A stretch of DNA of 64,000 nucleotides, from contig JAJKFL010000012.1 in NCBI GenBank assembly GCA_021186555.1, positions 20,347,711 to 20,411,710 of the forward strand, in the 5' to 3' direction. The notes beneath the pieces are model-generated. The model was not told the DNA's origin and did not search any database. It saw only the letters and a program-made list of their open reading frames with translations. This document shows, one piece after another, positions 23,829 to 36,500 of this stretch. The DNA comes from Reticulitermes speratus (lineage: Eukaryota > Arthropoda > Insecta > Blattodea > Rhinotermitidae). Positions within the stretch are counted from its first letter, which is position 1, and each line of letters opens with the position of its first letter. Both the position numbers and the translations under genes were made by a program.

Positions 23829-25327
23829 CCACTTTTACATAGGAGTTTGGATGTTTTAGAACACTATGGATACCCTTGCATATAACCCTTTAGTGCGTAA
23901 AGTAACGTTTTAAACAGGTTTTTTTATTTACTACGCCTTAACACTCGATTGCTCAAATACACGAAAAGGGGGGGATTTATAAATTGACATGCATTACATG
24001 CGAAAAGAATGTTTCATGTCACGATAAATATATTGCCTAGCATGCGCCCTGTTATGTGCCTTCTTACCACTCGCATGCTTGCCGTCATCCCAAAGGCACT
24101 AAAAACTACTCTAGCAACAGCTATGTATCTAGGATCTATTACAATTTTTGCAGGTTTGGAAAAATGATGAACCTTTACGTTCTTGTAGTGTGTGTAATAT
24201 TTTGTAGGACTAAGCTCGTACTGGACCAAAAGTGAAGCTTGTATATTTAATGCACCAACAACTTTACAGTACATACTTCAACATACTGCGTCAACATGTG
24301 GTTCAATTACTGTTTTTCAATTAACATTTTAACAACTGGATTTGTGTTTTAACATTGTGTACGAGTTGGTGCTCAGTAATTCATGGTATTTGCTCACGGG
24401 AACGGATGGAGCTGCTTTTCAGTCTATCTCCGTTTCTAAATGTACAATTTCATGTGTAAATGCTCATTGCCGGAAAATCGGGGGAAATTATGTATAATGG
24501 AGGTATGTGATGGTAAATTCTACGGTTTCAGCTGTTCTCTTGAGTTTAAGTTTGTTTTACAGCAAGTGTAGCATGACATCCCTATGCACCTCAAGTTGTG
24601 TGTCCATATATTACAAATGCCAACTAGGTAGGATTCCTTGCATTGCAGCATGTGACTACGTTCCGCTAATCGTTACTGGGATGACTTCAAGCTCAGGCTC
24701 ATCCGGGAATTTATAATTTTGGGTTTCCATAAGCAGATGTTTATCTGAAAATAGTCAGCCCTTTATAAATGTTCTTAAAACATAAAAGCACCTCCCACAA
24801 CGACAGTTTAGCTTTTTATATTTCGTCGGGTCATCGCCTTATTCAGCGTTTGGGAATGTTCTGATTAATTTGTACGACTTGCGCTTGCAGCTTACTTGCG
24901 CAATGAAATCATATGCATGCGGAATTACAAATCACACATCTAACAGCGGCAGGTGTCTATATTATTGGTCGAGGTAAGTTTCTACGGTTGCAGGAACCAA
25001 GCCAAATAAATAAGGAAACTAACCTAACGTCGCAGACTCGAATAACTGATAAGAGTTGAACGAATTGGAGAATTGTATCGACCACGTTAGATTGTAGCAA
25101 CTGCCATCTACTTTTTAGTACACATTCAGGAACGTCATTGCTCCTACAATAACCGAAGTTACGAGTGGTGCGTTGAAAGAAAATATAAAGTATAGGAATA
25201 AGTACAGTTCCATGTGAAGATCACATGGACTGCTGTACATTCGATATGAAAACGCTTAAAGTTAGTAAGGGATCACTGAAAACTGAACAAACATGCAACG
25301 TGGAATAATAAAACTTCAAAAAGTGGT
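23829..25327. other. Spacer between H2A and H4, no gene seen
   Basis: About 1.5 kb with no recognised coding sequence. I looked for H3 and H1 blocks (for example ARTKQTARKS) and saw none. Confidence 0.5.
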
Positions 25328-25343
25328 GGCCCTGAAAAGGACC
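25328..25343 (-). promoter_or_regulatory. Histone mRNA 3' stem-loop (H4 pseudogene)
   Basis: The minus strand reads GGTCCTTTTCAGGGCC. One stem pair is a T-G (U-G) wobble, so the fold is kept although the gene is broken. Confidence 0.88.
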
Positions 25344-25380
25344 GTTTTCCATCACATCTTACGCCATATATGAATCGCGA

Positions 25381-25692
25381 TTAACCTCCAAAACCATACA
25401 GAGTACGACCTTGCCTTTTCAAAGCGTAAACCACATACCATGGCTGTAACAGTTTTGCGTTTTGCATGCTCTGTGTACGTGACAGCATCACGAATAAATT
25501 CTCCAAGAATACTTTCCCAGACACGACGCGTCTCTTCGTAAATCAGACCAGATACACGTTTTACACCACCTCTTCGAGCCAGTCGTCTAATAGCTGGCTT
25601 CGTAATTCCTTGGATGTTATCCCGCAGAACTTTCCTGTGCCTTTTAGCACCACCTTTACCAAGACCCTTTCCGCCCTTACCTCGACAGTATG
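25381..25692 (-). pseudogene. Histone H4 pseudogene
   Basis: Recognisable H4 blocks: [68 protein letters not shown], and, in another frame, [17 protein letters not shown]. The start codon is lost because two G are missing around ATGACTGG (25684-25692). The segment after EETR reads [10 protein letters not shown] instead of the normal GVLKVFLENV, explained by compensating indels. An extra base near 25437 shifts the last 18 codons. The overall length still equals 103 codons plus stop. It cannot encode H4. Confidence 0.93.
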
Positions 25693-25739
25693 ATCCGTCA
25701 GCTAGAGAGACTGAGATACGATAGCGCCAATTCTCCAAC

Positions 25740-26619
25740 AACCAACCAAAGAGCTAACTAAGGGCGGAGACTTGCGCGGGAATCGATTCCTTGGTCTGTT
25801 TAGCCATTCCTGCGCTTTAACGCATCGCTGGGCTCAATAACAGATACCTTATACTATAACAGGGGATTCCAACCAACCAACAAGTGCTAACTAAGGGCGG
25901 AGATTTGCGCTGAGCGCAAGTCGACCTCCCTTGTCTGTTTAGCCATTCCTGCGTTTTATCGCATCGCTGGGCTCAATAACAGACACTTTATTCTGTAACT
26001 GTGGATTTCGCTTACGCTAACGATTTTATAGTCTTGGTTAAGAGCAGGGACCTGTCATACCAAAGGCTGCAGTTCTAGGAGCGTAAGTTGGGGGGGGGGG
26101 GGGTGTAATTTGGTTGGGTGGCTCCCTGGGGTTTGAACCCAGAGTGACGTTTCCGCTATTATATTCGGGCGTCTAAAACCTAGCACACGGGTGAAACCGC
26201 CGTTACCGGGGGGGGGGGGGGGGGGGGTTGGAGTGCGGGCTGTGCCCCGACTTTGTATTATACCCTGGTATTCACCTTACAAATGAGGAAAAATCGTGGA
26301 AAACCCCCAGTCAGGGTAGTCGTAAAGCGCCTAGCTAATCAGTGCTAGGAACAATTCGGTGTCGTGTTGGCCACCGTTTTGGGCTTCGACATTTCTGCGG
26401 ACCTCAGTCCCCGAAGCTTGCGCGCTAGATGACGTGGGTCAGCCCTCGGTCAGCGTAAATTTCTGTTGAGTTCCCCACACCAGCTAACTTAGAGTCGTAA
26501 CTCTCGGTTAGGGCTCTGATGTGTTCAGCAAAGAAAGGAACTTCCAAATCCTCGTGAATTTGCACGTTACTAATGTACCAAGGTGCATCAGTAGCAATGC
26601 GAAGACTCTTGGATTGAAA
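25740..26619 (-). mobile_element. Two stacked Jockey-like 3' ends inserted in the histone cluster
   Basis: A fragment of about 130 bp begins at AACCAACCAAAG (25740) and ends at about 25868. A second tail, AACCAACCAAC, begins directly at about 25871 and runs through the family 3' UTR. This includes the terminal hairpin at about 25899-25919, the T-arm-like hairpin at 26126-26142 and poly-G runs at about 26088-26103 and 26210-26227. It reaches a short C-terminal RT remnant, antisense to 26521-26615. It abuts a broken H2B at 26620 and the 5' flank of the H4 pseudogene at its other end. Confidence 0.8.
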
Positions 26620-26760
26620 AAGGTTAGCCTAACAAGAGATCAACAATCGCCAGTCGTGAAATACAGACTGCAGTGCGGTTATTATTGTCCGGTAAGTTGG
26701 CAAAACACGCAGTTAGTAAAGGTACAAAGGCCGATGACTAAGTATACCAGCACCAAGTAG
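26620..26760 (+). pseudogene. Histone H2B 3' fragment, truncated
   Basis: Translating in frame gives RLA, a small deletion, then [34 protein letters not shown], a one-base insertion, and TKYTSTK before TAG. This is the last helix and tail of H2B. The N-terminal two thirds are absent, and Jockey-like 3' UTR DNA sits at the break. It carries substitutions unlike the 22766 copy, so it is an older relic. Its stem-loop survives at 26787. Confidence 0.9.
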
Positions 26761-26786
26761 AATAATGTATGGCTTGGGAAACAAGC

Positions 26787-26802
26787 GGCCCTTTTCAGGG
26801 CC
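26787..26802 (+). promoter_or_regulatory. Histone mRNA 3' stem-loop (H2B fragment)
   Basis: GGCCCTTTTCAGGGCC lies 26 nt after the H2B fragment stop. It is a perfect consensus stem-loop. Confidence 0.92.
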
Positions 26803-27675
26803 ACAATAACCTCACGATGGAGGAGTTTGCCGTCTTGACGTCGTATTTCCATCTTATTTACGCAGGAAGAGTACTGCTTTCTGTTTTGTACTTTCAGATA
26901 GTACTAGAAATGTCAAGCGAAACACTTATAACAAAATCGTACACTTGTTCGTGAGGGTAGCCATTGTAACCAGTCAGTGTTAATGTTACTAAAGACTTTT
27001 TTTTTTCGGAGTTTAACGAAACTAATTTTTGTCGACACATTTTGGTACCCTCCATTCACCCCGTAATATTTTCACAAAAATCAGTCCAGCGAGGGTCGGG
27101 TTGAATTCCATGTGAACGGACGGACAGCGAAGCCATATGCCTAACATTTTTGCGTACCTCGTAACTACGCGACGAAGGTAGAATACTAATTGTGCCAATG
27201 CCTACCGAGTGATAGCATAGCCTGCGTGCACGTTCTTGCGATTTGGAACTTCGCAAATAATATAATAATATTCCAGACTAAGATGGTGAAAAGCGAGAAT
27301 TTTTATATAGGCAAGATTTGTGTATTTTCATGTTTTCAAGAACTGGCGTTTACGCGTTGCTAGGTACCCTGTTTTATCCAGCCAATTTCATAAAAGGGTA
27401 TCACGCTGACATTTTGATAACCATTTTTACTTAGCTGTTTTCAAAGCTATATTTGTGAATGTTTTAATTTTAGTAGTTGCAATTTTAAGATAAACATGAA
27501 AAAGGGCAGCGTGTAGCTTTACGGGGCATCAATTTTTCGCAATTAACTCTCGCCTCGAAGACAGATTAAGAGTTTAGTTCATGTAACACATCATTTAGTT
27601 CTTTCTCTCATTTATAGAATAAAAACCGAAGTGACAAAATTTAACCCTGCTATATACGCTAAGGTGACCGGATAA
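26803..27675. other. Non-coding stretch, nothing recognised
   Basis: About 870 bp of AT-rich sequence with short frames only. It ends at the left inverted repeat of a MULE-like element. Confidence 0.45.
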
Positions 27676-27683
27676 ATGCGCAC

Positions 27684-27850
27684 ATGAAAAAAGCCCACAC
27701 AAAAATTCCGCACAGAAAAAACCCCACTGTCATAAATGCTCACATGAAAATTGTTCACACGATATGTTCACACGGAAATGCACACGGAAAATGTCAGACA
27801 AATCTTACACGGACGAAAGCTCACACAGAAAAGTACGCACATAAAAAAAT
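27684..27850. repeat. Subterminal tandem motif CACACGGAAAAT in the MULE left end
   Basis: Irregular copies such as CACATGAAAA, CACACAAAAA, CACACGGAAA and CACACAGAAAA are spaced about every 15-17 bp. The mirror array, reading TTTTCCGTGTGAGCA, is at about 30055-30200. Confidence 0.8.
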
Positions 27851-28595
27851 TCTCACATTCACAATACTATCAAATAATACACTCTTAATAAAGCGTTATG
27901 TGCATACTATGAAGCGAAGTTCAAACATGCAATATTCTTATTGACATGAACGAAGAATATGTCTATGAATGAAATTATAATAAAATAAATTTTAACCTTG
28001 AATAAGTCTGAGTATAAACAAATAAAATAGAAAATTTGGATGCAAATGTTTGTAAGGGAAATTACAGGAAATAAAATACTCTGTTTTATTTATTCTTTAT
28101 TTATTTTATTTATTTTTTCTTTGTCCTACAAAGTGAACAGTCAACATTTTTTGGTTTTTCATTTTACTGTAAGTTAGCCAATCTCCGCAAGTATTTAGGT
28201 TTGTCTTCCAGCTGCTCATATTTCTGCACAGAAGTGTCAACCAAGTCATGCAGTGCATCATATCTTCTCTTTTTCACCTCTAGACGACTGCCTGTGCATT
28301 AGCCAGGTCAATCTGTGGCAAGCCAGGTCCCTCTGCAGTCCATCAAACAGAAACCACACGCTGGGATGACTGCAGTGGAATAGGGAATTAAGTGCATTGT
28401 GAAATCCCTCGCAGCAGTTTGTAGTTTTAGGAGAACTTCAAGAGCTGCATCATGATGATTCCATATTCTTATTGGAAACTGGGGATCTCTACCTGCTGCA
28501 CCTCAATGTATGTGGTAAAGAAGTATGTGAGCCCATCATTATAGCTATCTTCGTCTCGAAATATGGCGGCAAGCTCATCAAAGATACTCCTCACA

Positions 28596-29247
28596 TCATA
28601 GGACTGGGACAAAGGTTAATGCAGCAAGAGACTTCAGCTTGAGTTTTATATCTATATTAGTTTCACATTCAGTCTTCAAGCCAACATTGCTGAGTTTCCT
28701 GATGAGATTCTGACACAGATGGAAATAACACCCTTTGACCTCAGGTGTGGAAAGGCAATCCTCACTGCATTCATGCAAGCCTTCTCAAAATCTACTAAAA
28801 CCTTTTGAGGCACCAGATTTGGAACCAAGAGCTTCATGATTTCAAACATTCTATTATAAGTATCCAAGTTATTTTTCTGTAACAAGATGTAAATACATGG
28901 AGGATATGAGCTACCCACTTTGGCATGCCACGTATACAGTTGGTAAAACATATTTGAAACTTTATCAAAGGTGCCATCTCCATAGATTTTATCTTTGTTC
29001 AATTCAACCAAGAGTTCTTTATCACCTAAAACCAGAATTCTGTCTGGATCATCCACACCTGAATCAGAAGTACCAGTTGACTGTACTTCTCAGGAATGTC
29101 AAAATTTGTTATTGGATTAGGCAAATGACCGTCTTTTCTGTGATTGAGAAGATTTCTCGCAAGGGATGATTGTTTGGGCATATGGGCCAGTACATCGTTA
29201 CTCAAGTCTGACAACACATTCCCCATCACACTTGCAATGGGTAGCAC
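28596..29247 (-). pseudogene. MULE transposase, frameshifted
   Basis: The minus-strand pieces read, in order: LPIASVMGNVLSDLSNDVLA and LPNPITNF (29026-29247), then DPDRILVLGDKELL, DGTFDKVSNMFYQLYTWHA, PCIYILLQKNN, LVPNLVPQKVLVDFEKACMN (28676-29056), then EVKGCYFHLCQNLIRKL (28596-28778). The order DGTF...LVDFE...GCYFHL matches the MULE transposase domain of FLYWCH-associated animal MULEs. The candidate catalytic Asp in DGTF and in DFE are visible. At least two frameshifts join the parts, so no transposase can be made. The cut-and-paste enzyme would act on the long inverted repeats around it. Confidence 0.85.
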
Positions 29248-30220
29248 TAACTACTCTCATGTCTTGTCTCATTTTGCTTCTGGCAACGTTGGCTTCTGCT
29301 TTTTGAGGACAGGAATCGTGACAATGTTCGGTTGGTTGTTGTCACTGTGTTGCCATCTTTTGTCTTCATAATTGAAAGACACTTTATAGAGCGACTCTGC
29401 CTGCATCTCCAAGTCAGCACTCCATTTATAGTGCGAAAGGACAGATATTTCAAAACCCAAGTAAGTCAAAACTTGGTTGCCCTTCTGACTCCTTGAAAAC
29501 TCATTGTTGGCACTACCAACAAAAATAATTAATAAAACTATAATATCTAATATAATAATGTACATTTAAAAGCAATATAAATAGAAAATGTAGAAATGCG
29601 ATTGTAAGCGCCAATTAAAATCCTTGGCCGTAAGATGTAAGGTGTGAGCGTGTAGTCACAAGTTGTAATGAAAAGGAAAGGTACTCACCGAAACGTAGCT
29701 AACCGCCTGGTCAGGAAACAGAACAGCTCACGTCGCTTACACACACTAAAGTATTACTAAATACGTTTTTCGGCAACCAAGTTGCTATCATCAGTAGATG
29801 GGTAAGACTGAGAAGATGGGGCGATGTTCGCCCAATAGATCAGAGTCAACGTAGGAGTGGGCGGACTGATTGACTGACGTGAATCAGCGCGGCAAACGCT
29901 GACTTCCCATTTCTTATAATTTCATTCATAAACATATTCTTCGTTCATGTCAATAAGAATACTGCATGTTGGAACTTAACTTCATAGCATGCACATAAAG
30001 CTTTATTAAGAGTGTATTACTTTATACTATTGTGAATGTGAGAATTCTTCTATGTGCGTACTTTTCTGTGTCAGCAGTCGTCCGGGTGAGCAATTTTCCG
30101 TGTGAGGATTTCCGTGTGAGCATCTTCCGTGTGAGCATTTTTCCGTGTGAGCAATTTTCATATGAGCATTTATGATGGGGGGTTTTCTGTGCGGAATTTT
30201 CGTGTGGGCTTTCTTCGTAG

Positions 30221-30592
30221 GTCTTTTGGCATGGAACCGGCAACAAACACCCAGTGACGGAGTACAATATTCCAGAAGAATGGCTGTCTATTATCTGTGG
30301 TCTCGGGTACCTATGTGTACCGTTGGAAATTCGAACACCCTGCCATCTCTATCCAAGTACAGAACTACTTTTCACCTCAATTGCGCCAAATTCAGAATAT
30401 TTCATATCCGGTCATAGTATCTTCCAATTTGTAGTACACAATACTAGTTTACCATATCTTAAAAAGTACTTTTCTCATACTGTACGTCCTAGTGTGCTGA
30501 AATATTTACTGCTCATTATTTCTTTGGATCATTAATTTTTTGTCTGCATCATATAGTACTGGCGTAACATTTTTATGGTCTCCTTTAATTAT
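30221..30592. other. Short spacer, possible promoter of the next gene
   Basis: About 370 bp between the MULE and the first candidate exon of the plus-strand gene. I see no clear core promoter motif. Confidence 0.35.
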
Positions 30593-33500
30593 GAACGTTG
30601 ATGACTTAGAGGATTACACACCACTTCCAAGGAAATACAACAAAGACGAGGATGTGATTAGAGCTGGAAGAACGCCTTTCTCATAAAATTAAGACAACTA
30701 AGACTGTTAGTAAGAGGTTGGAGTATGAAATGGCAATAATGACTGTGAAATACCCTTTCTTGGAAACTTCTCAGCGCAGAGGTAAAGCACTTGCAAAAAT
30801 GAACATTCCATCATTAATGGGACAAATTCCTACGTAAGTAGAACTAACGTAAAATTACATGGGCGTGGTGGTATAGCAGGATATAAACATCATAAAAGTC
30901 TAGTAAAAAATATGCATAATTAGTTTAAACTAATAAGTCAAATGTCATAAAGGGATTCCTAAGGGACATAACAGCTACAAGAATCAGCATAATTACATAG
31001 CAAACTGAAATTAATGAGATCACAAATCTCAACAGTGAAAATAGTGTAAGTCAAAACATCATTATCAGGTGGCTATTTAAACACCAGTGTTTAATTACTA
31101 GGAAAGTGAAATTGGGTAAAGTATGCCCTTCCACTGTGACGTTTCTGCCAGTTTGACCATTCTGAATATCAGTACACACATTTTGCTCCAGTTTCATTAT
31201 GAAGTCCAAATTATTTTTGTAAATTCCAGTAGTCTGACCCAAATTAATTTTACAGAAAATTAGGTACCAATTTGAGCTTGTTGTTGGACCTGGCATAATG
31301 GAATGTGGGGTCAAGTGTAACTCAGTCGCTGTTATGTGATGTCTGATCAGGTTAGCTGATATGTTATAAATGAAAATGTTGATCATTCTGTTCTATTTTA
31401 TTAACTCAGAGAGGAATCTTTAATATAGCATTTAGGCCTGTATTTGTTACGTGAAAAACTTTGTTCTGTGTGGCAGTTAAAGATTAATGGACAAATTACA
31501 GATTGGACATTTGGCTCTCTGTTTTCTAAAATATTACAATAAACTACATGTAACATCAATGATGGTAAAAATTTGTTGTGTTGTGTTTAGTCAATTCTCT
31601 CAGCCTTATTCTATCAGTATGTTAAGAATCGCGTGTGGACAATAAGACCTTTCATGCATGTTAGGATGACAATAGCAGCAAATGTCATTAAGACAGGGTT
31701 TTCTGTATATATCAGATGGAGCTCATTTTAATACTTCTGAACACTTATGTCTTAAGCGCTGAGCTAGCCAAACTGCGAATGTCATAAATTTTAAAATATT
31801 CTGCCTTTTAGGTATAATTTTGGCGTTGTGACGTGGGTATTGATCCTATAAGCATAACAACTGCTTGTATTCTTCCATGTTTCTTTCCATAAAAATTCAT
31901 ACCTCCTATAATATACTAAGGGAACAAAAGCTGTAAAAGCAGATTATTCCACGACAGTGCACCATATAACCTTTCACCATACATATGGATCAGGACAAGT
32001 ATTAGCAGATAGAAGGGTTGTAAGAAAGATAAAGAAATGCCTTCTTTTCCTCTTCAATAAAAGCTGAGACATTTAGCTTGGAATCAGTTTCACACATTGT
32101 GTAGCTTACATTACACAACAGATTTTTGCTTCATTTGCACCAAGTTAGATTCACCTTGAAATGAGAACTGTACATTCAGTCTTGCACTGCTGCAAAGAGA
32201 GACTACATTACTGTTGGTAGTGCCAGGTCATGCAATTGCATTTCCTTATGATCTGACTTCTAGACCAGGATTGTCATCAACAGGTACGAGGAGTACGAGT
32301 ATAAGTGATTTTCATATATAGCGTAAAAATAAAAAAAGAGCACATACTTAGATAAACTTAGCACAAATGTATGTTAACCCTACCACCACCAGAAAAATCC
32401 CTTATAAAATTTCTATTAATTTCAGTACAAGAACTATGTACCAACTGGCATCACCTACAAGCAAAGCAAATGCCAAAAAATGGCTTCAGAAATTCAACAA
32501 AACAGAAATAAGGCTAAACAACACCTAAAATCAAGACCAAAAACCGATATACAAAAAAGTAAGATGCTACCTTAGGGAGCTACATATTTGCAGATCTTGA
32601 AGAAATGAATAAAGATTGCGATCAGCTGCAAAAAAGTCAAAACCTCCACTCTGCTTCACACAACATTTTAAAGGAAATTCACAACATTCCTTCAAAAATA
32701 ATAAAAGCAGCAACAACTTCAAATTTCAGAACTTCACAGGTAATAAAGATCAAGCAAGGGGAAAATCTGTTAGACATTCATAAGGTGAATAATCCTGACA
32801 TTACTAAGAAAAGACACAGAGACAAAAACAAACAAAAAAATATGAATAGTCAGAGAAATGGAAATGTTTTAGCAAAAAATAATGCAGAAGAGTTGATGAT
32901 AAGCTATACTTCAGTATGCGCAACAAATAAAGATCAAGATTACAAAACTATCAAACATTCAAGAACTGGGAAAAAAGAGGAAGATAATGAGACGTCAAAA
33001 ATTAATATTAGGAGATATAAAAAAGGACAATGGAATATGAAGAATAAAAGCTCCACACTTGGAACAGACTTATCATCTTTAACAAGAGAAGAAAATTTAA
33101 TTTATTCTGGCAACAAGGTTGATGACGACAACAGTACACCACCTCATAGCAATGATGAGCCAGCTGTTCAAAAGTCAAACAATAAATCAGATATTCATAG
33201 TGGACACAGTACTGATTATAGTGATTATGTGCCATCTTCTACTCCAAGTTCACCACCATTTCACTGCATTCACAATTCAATTCAACAGATAAATGCTGGA
33301 TCAGATGTTCTCCCTCAACATTCACCACTTTATTATGTATCCTTAGATACATACTCAGTAAGTATTTCAAACTGTTAATTTTCCATAACAGGAAAACATA
33401 ATACAATGTAAGTTGAGGATTCAGGCCTTCTGGGATGTGATGCTGTTATTGGGCGAGTAGTTCCCAATGCTTTTAAAGAACTGCATTCTTTAAAATCATT

Positions 33501-36500
33501 GGGAACCACTCACCTGACAACACAGCATCACATCCCAAAAGGCCTGAATTCTCAGGGTAAGTTTATTTTCATGACGAAATTATAAAGACATTTATTCATA
33601 CCAGAACTTGAATGTTCAACACCAGTAGCAGAATGGCATGTCACTGACATGTCCTAAGCCAATTCAACTGCATTTTTTATGATAAATTTTAATATTTTCT
33701 CAGAACTTCATCTTGGCTTTTCAGATAGTCACTTTCCAAAATTTATTTTTCAAAAATATGCAAAATTCTCTTTGATTTAAGTTCCATAACAGCTAAACAC
33801 AATATAAATGATTAATAAAAGTTTGCTGTTATATATTTTTCTATCTTCCAATTAGATAATGTCTCTTGGTCTAAATAACAGTCTTCCACAAATATTTTCT
33901 GTTTCTATTTCCCCCTCAGACACTCAGAATACTTCACAACTACAGAAAGATACGGGGCTAAATAACTCATGTATGTATACATACATGCATGTGTGTGTAT
34001 TCACACTTTAAACTTTTGTGAATATAAATGAAGTTATACAAGTATTCAGAATTTAAAATTAAGAAAAAACAAGTAGTTATCCATTACTATTTTATCAGCT
34101 TATTATACAGTGAGTTTAGTAAACAGTGTTTATATTCTCTGTTACGGATGGGCCCAAACTGGGTATTCTATGACTGTGGTAGAAGTTTTTGACCAGAAAG
34201 GACGCTGAATTAACTTAAAATACAAATAAAAGTGTAAGCAGCTTGTGAATTTTTTCACTTATGTTACCAATTAAACTTTACCAATACATGTTTAAAAGAG
34301 CTGTACAAAAATGCCTACAATTTGTACACTATTCGTCCCCATTAAAAATTAACAGCAGCAACAACAACACAAAACAAACAACAATGGTGATGATGGCAAC
34401 AGAAACAACAACAAGGCAATAATGGGCGTTATTTCTGCCCAGGACATAAACTTTAAACTTTTGTTTGAAATGCAATTAACAGAAAAAACACCCCATGCCT
34501 CACCATTGTTCAACAGTGTAATTACTTATAAAATATTTCATTTTGGATTGAAAATTCGGTTTATAGCACACAAATAGGCAGAAGTAAAAGAGTACATGTC
34601 TTTTTTTTTTCATATTTATCACAGGGGAGCAATTCTGACACTGAAGATGACAAAACAGCTTTAGTTGACGATTCATATCCTGTGTCTCCATACATTTTTC
34701 AGGAAGGAGATAAATTATTACCAAGTGTATCTAATCCACTATCAATGGAAGATGGAGACAATGTAAGGTAAGGTTTTTACATACCACCTAACAGTACAAT
34801 AGGTATATTATTTGGTTGTCTACGTCCTCCCAAATTAAAACTGAACATCATCCACGTCATCATCTCCTTCATTCCCCAAACAATCCCCTAAAACACAGCC
34901 ACCAATATTAACGTTCCATTCACTATTAAAGAATTGTGTACATTGAAGAGTAAGTCCTCTCGGATGTATACTGTGTCGAATGGTAAATAGTGACCACCAT
35001 TTCAGAGGAGCATAGTGCCTCCGAGTTCAACACTAAGCGGTCGAACAAGACTGATTGACCCTGAGGATGCCTAAATGTACATACAGTATCTATACAGTAA
35101 CACAGTTCCCACAGTTGCAATGAAGCATTCTAAAATAAACAATTTACATTTACTTTCAAAACAAGGTTACAGAATTAAATGCTAGGGGATATGAAAAAAT
35201 AGCTTCAAATATTTTGTACCATACTCAACATTTGTTAAAACTTCATATCATGGTATCTGATGCTATCTTGCATACGTTTATATGATTCTTTTCATCATGA
35301 CCATAATCCCTCAGTCTTTAGAGATACTACCACATTGTATCACATTTCCCACAAAAGAGATGAAAGACACAGCTGAGGAATCCTGAATCACTTCCTCAGA
35401 AATGCTGGAAAAGCTGTTCAAGATAAAGATGGATAGACATGCTAAGATAATACGAGTATATGCTCAAGTGCCAAGAATGGAACTATTGCCTTTGTACTGG
35501 TTATGTCAAAAGATGCAAAACTTTATTACAGGATGTTTGCTCACACTAAGATACCCAGCAGGTTCAAACCCTTTAACAATATATAAAATGTGTTCTTATA
35601 TTTTAAGGTCAGTACCTCGAAGACCATCTTATAAAATTTCTGCCAGTGGTTCAAAGAACTATATAACTGTCACTACACAACAAAATGAGGAACGTATCCT
35701 GTCTGAAGATTATGGTACACCTACAGGAAATACTAATTCATCAAGTGATGCAGATTTCTTAGCTGATATGTTTGACAGGACACCACAAGTTTATCATCAT
35801 CACTTGAGGTATGTCTGTGACATACAAATTACATCACAGACTTTATGACAGTGTTCCAATATAATAAAAAAGCTAAACATGACATATTGCATCAGAAGTA
35901 ATTATGTATATAAGTATTGCAGTTTGTTCCCATCTCAGGTAAAACTACACTACATTCTGTAGAGCTGGAGCTTCACTGACAGCTGATGTAATATATGGTA
36001 CACTGGCGATCACAATGATAGCAATAACTTTCCTGCTCCGGGACACTTGACAAGTTAGGGTGAATATAATGACCTGTAACATGGAAATATAAGACTGGCC
36101 AAATGTAACAAGAAATTTTCCATTTACCAATCTTGGCTTTGGCCTCTGGTACCATTTATGTTTAACAGACTGTAGGAAATACTATACCTACTGCCACGGT
36201 TTGGAATCAATGTCAGGTAATCTCTATAGCATCCTTGCCATTATCCTATTACCAGGTTTAGCAGAACTCAATACAGTTTCACAGCACAAACAAATTCCTG
36301 CACTTTCATGGTGAACTGGATAGGCAGAGGCTACGGGGATGACTGTCCATACTTAGAGCTTTCCATAAATTTCTGCTCTTTCAAGAATGGCTTTCTTAGA
36401 AGAAACATTTCTAAAGTAGCAAACACACGTGCAGGAAATAAAGTTAAGTTAGGCAGTGTTAGGGGTCCCATGTTATTTATTGTAATGGATGTATTTGGTA

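Larger units (their letters stand above)
27676..30220 (-). mobile_element. MULE-like DNA transposon with about 300-bp inverted repeats
   Basis: The left end at about 27676-27985 and the right end at about 29915-30220 are long imperfect inverted repeats. Both contain AGCCCACAC, AAATTCCGCACAGAAAA, then degenerate tandem copies of a CACACGGAAAAT-type motif, then a shared stretch with TTCTTATTGACATGAACGAAG. They enclose a broken MULE transposase at 28596-29247. A segment of about 330 bp near 29580-29910 resembles neither repeat and may be a later insertion. The outer limits are approximate and I could not identify a target duplication. It is inactive. Confidence 0.85.

Noticed and set aside
27684..27944. 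Lys/His-rich 86-codon frame, and regular repeats considered as a CRISPR-like array
   Set aside because: The motif is degenerate, closely spaced and mirrored at the other end of a DNA transposon. It belongs to the MULE inverted repeat.
29681..29800. Segment resembling a Penelope or LINE 3' end (CCGAAACG and TTGCTATCATCAG motifs)
   Set aside because: Too short and too weak to assign. It is noted only as a possible insertion in the MULE.
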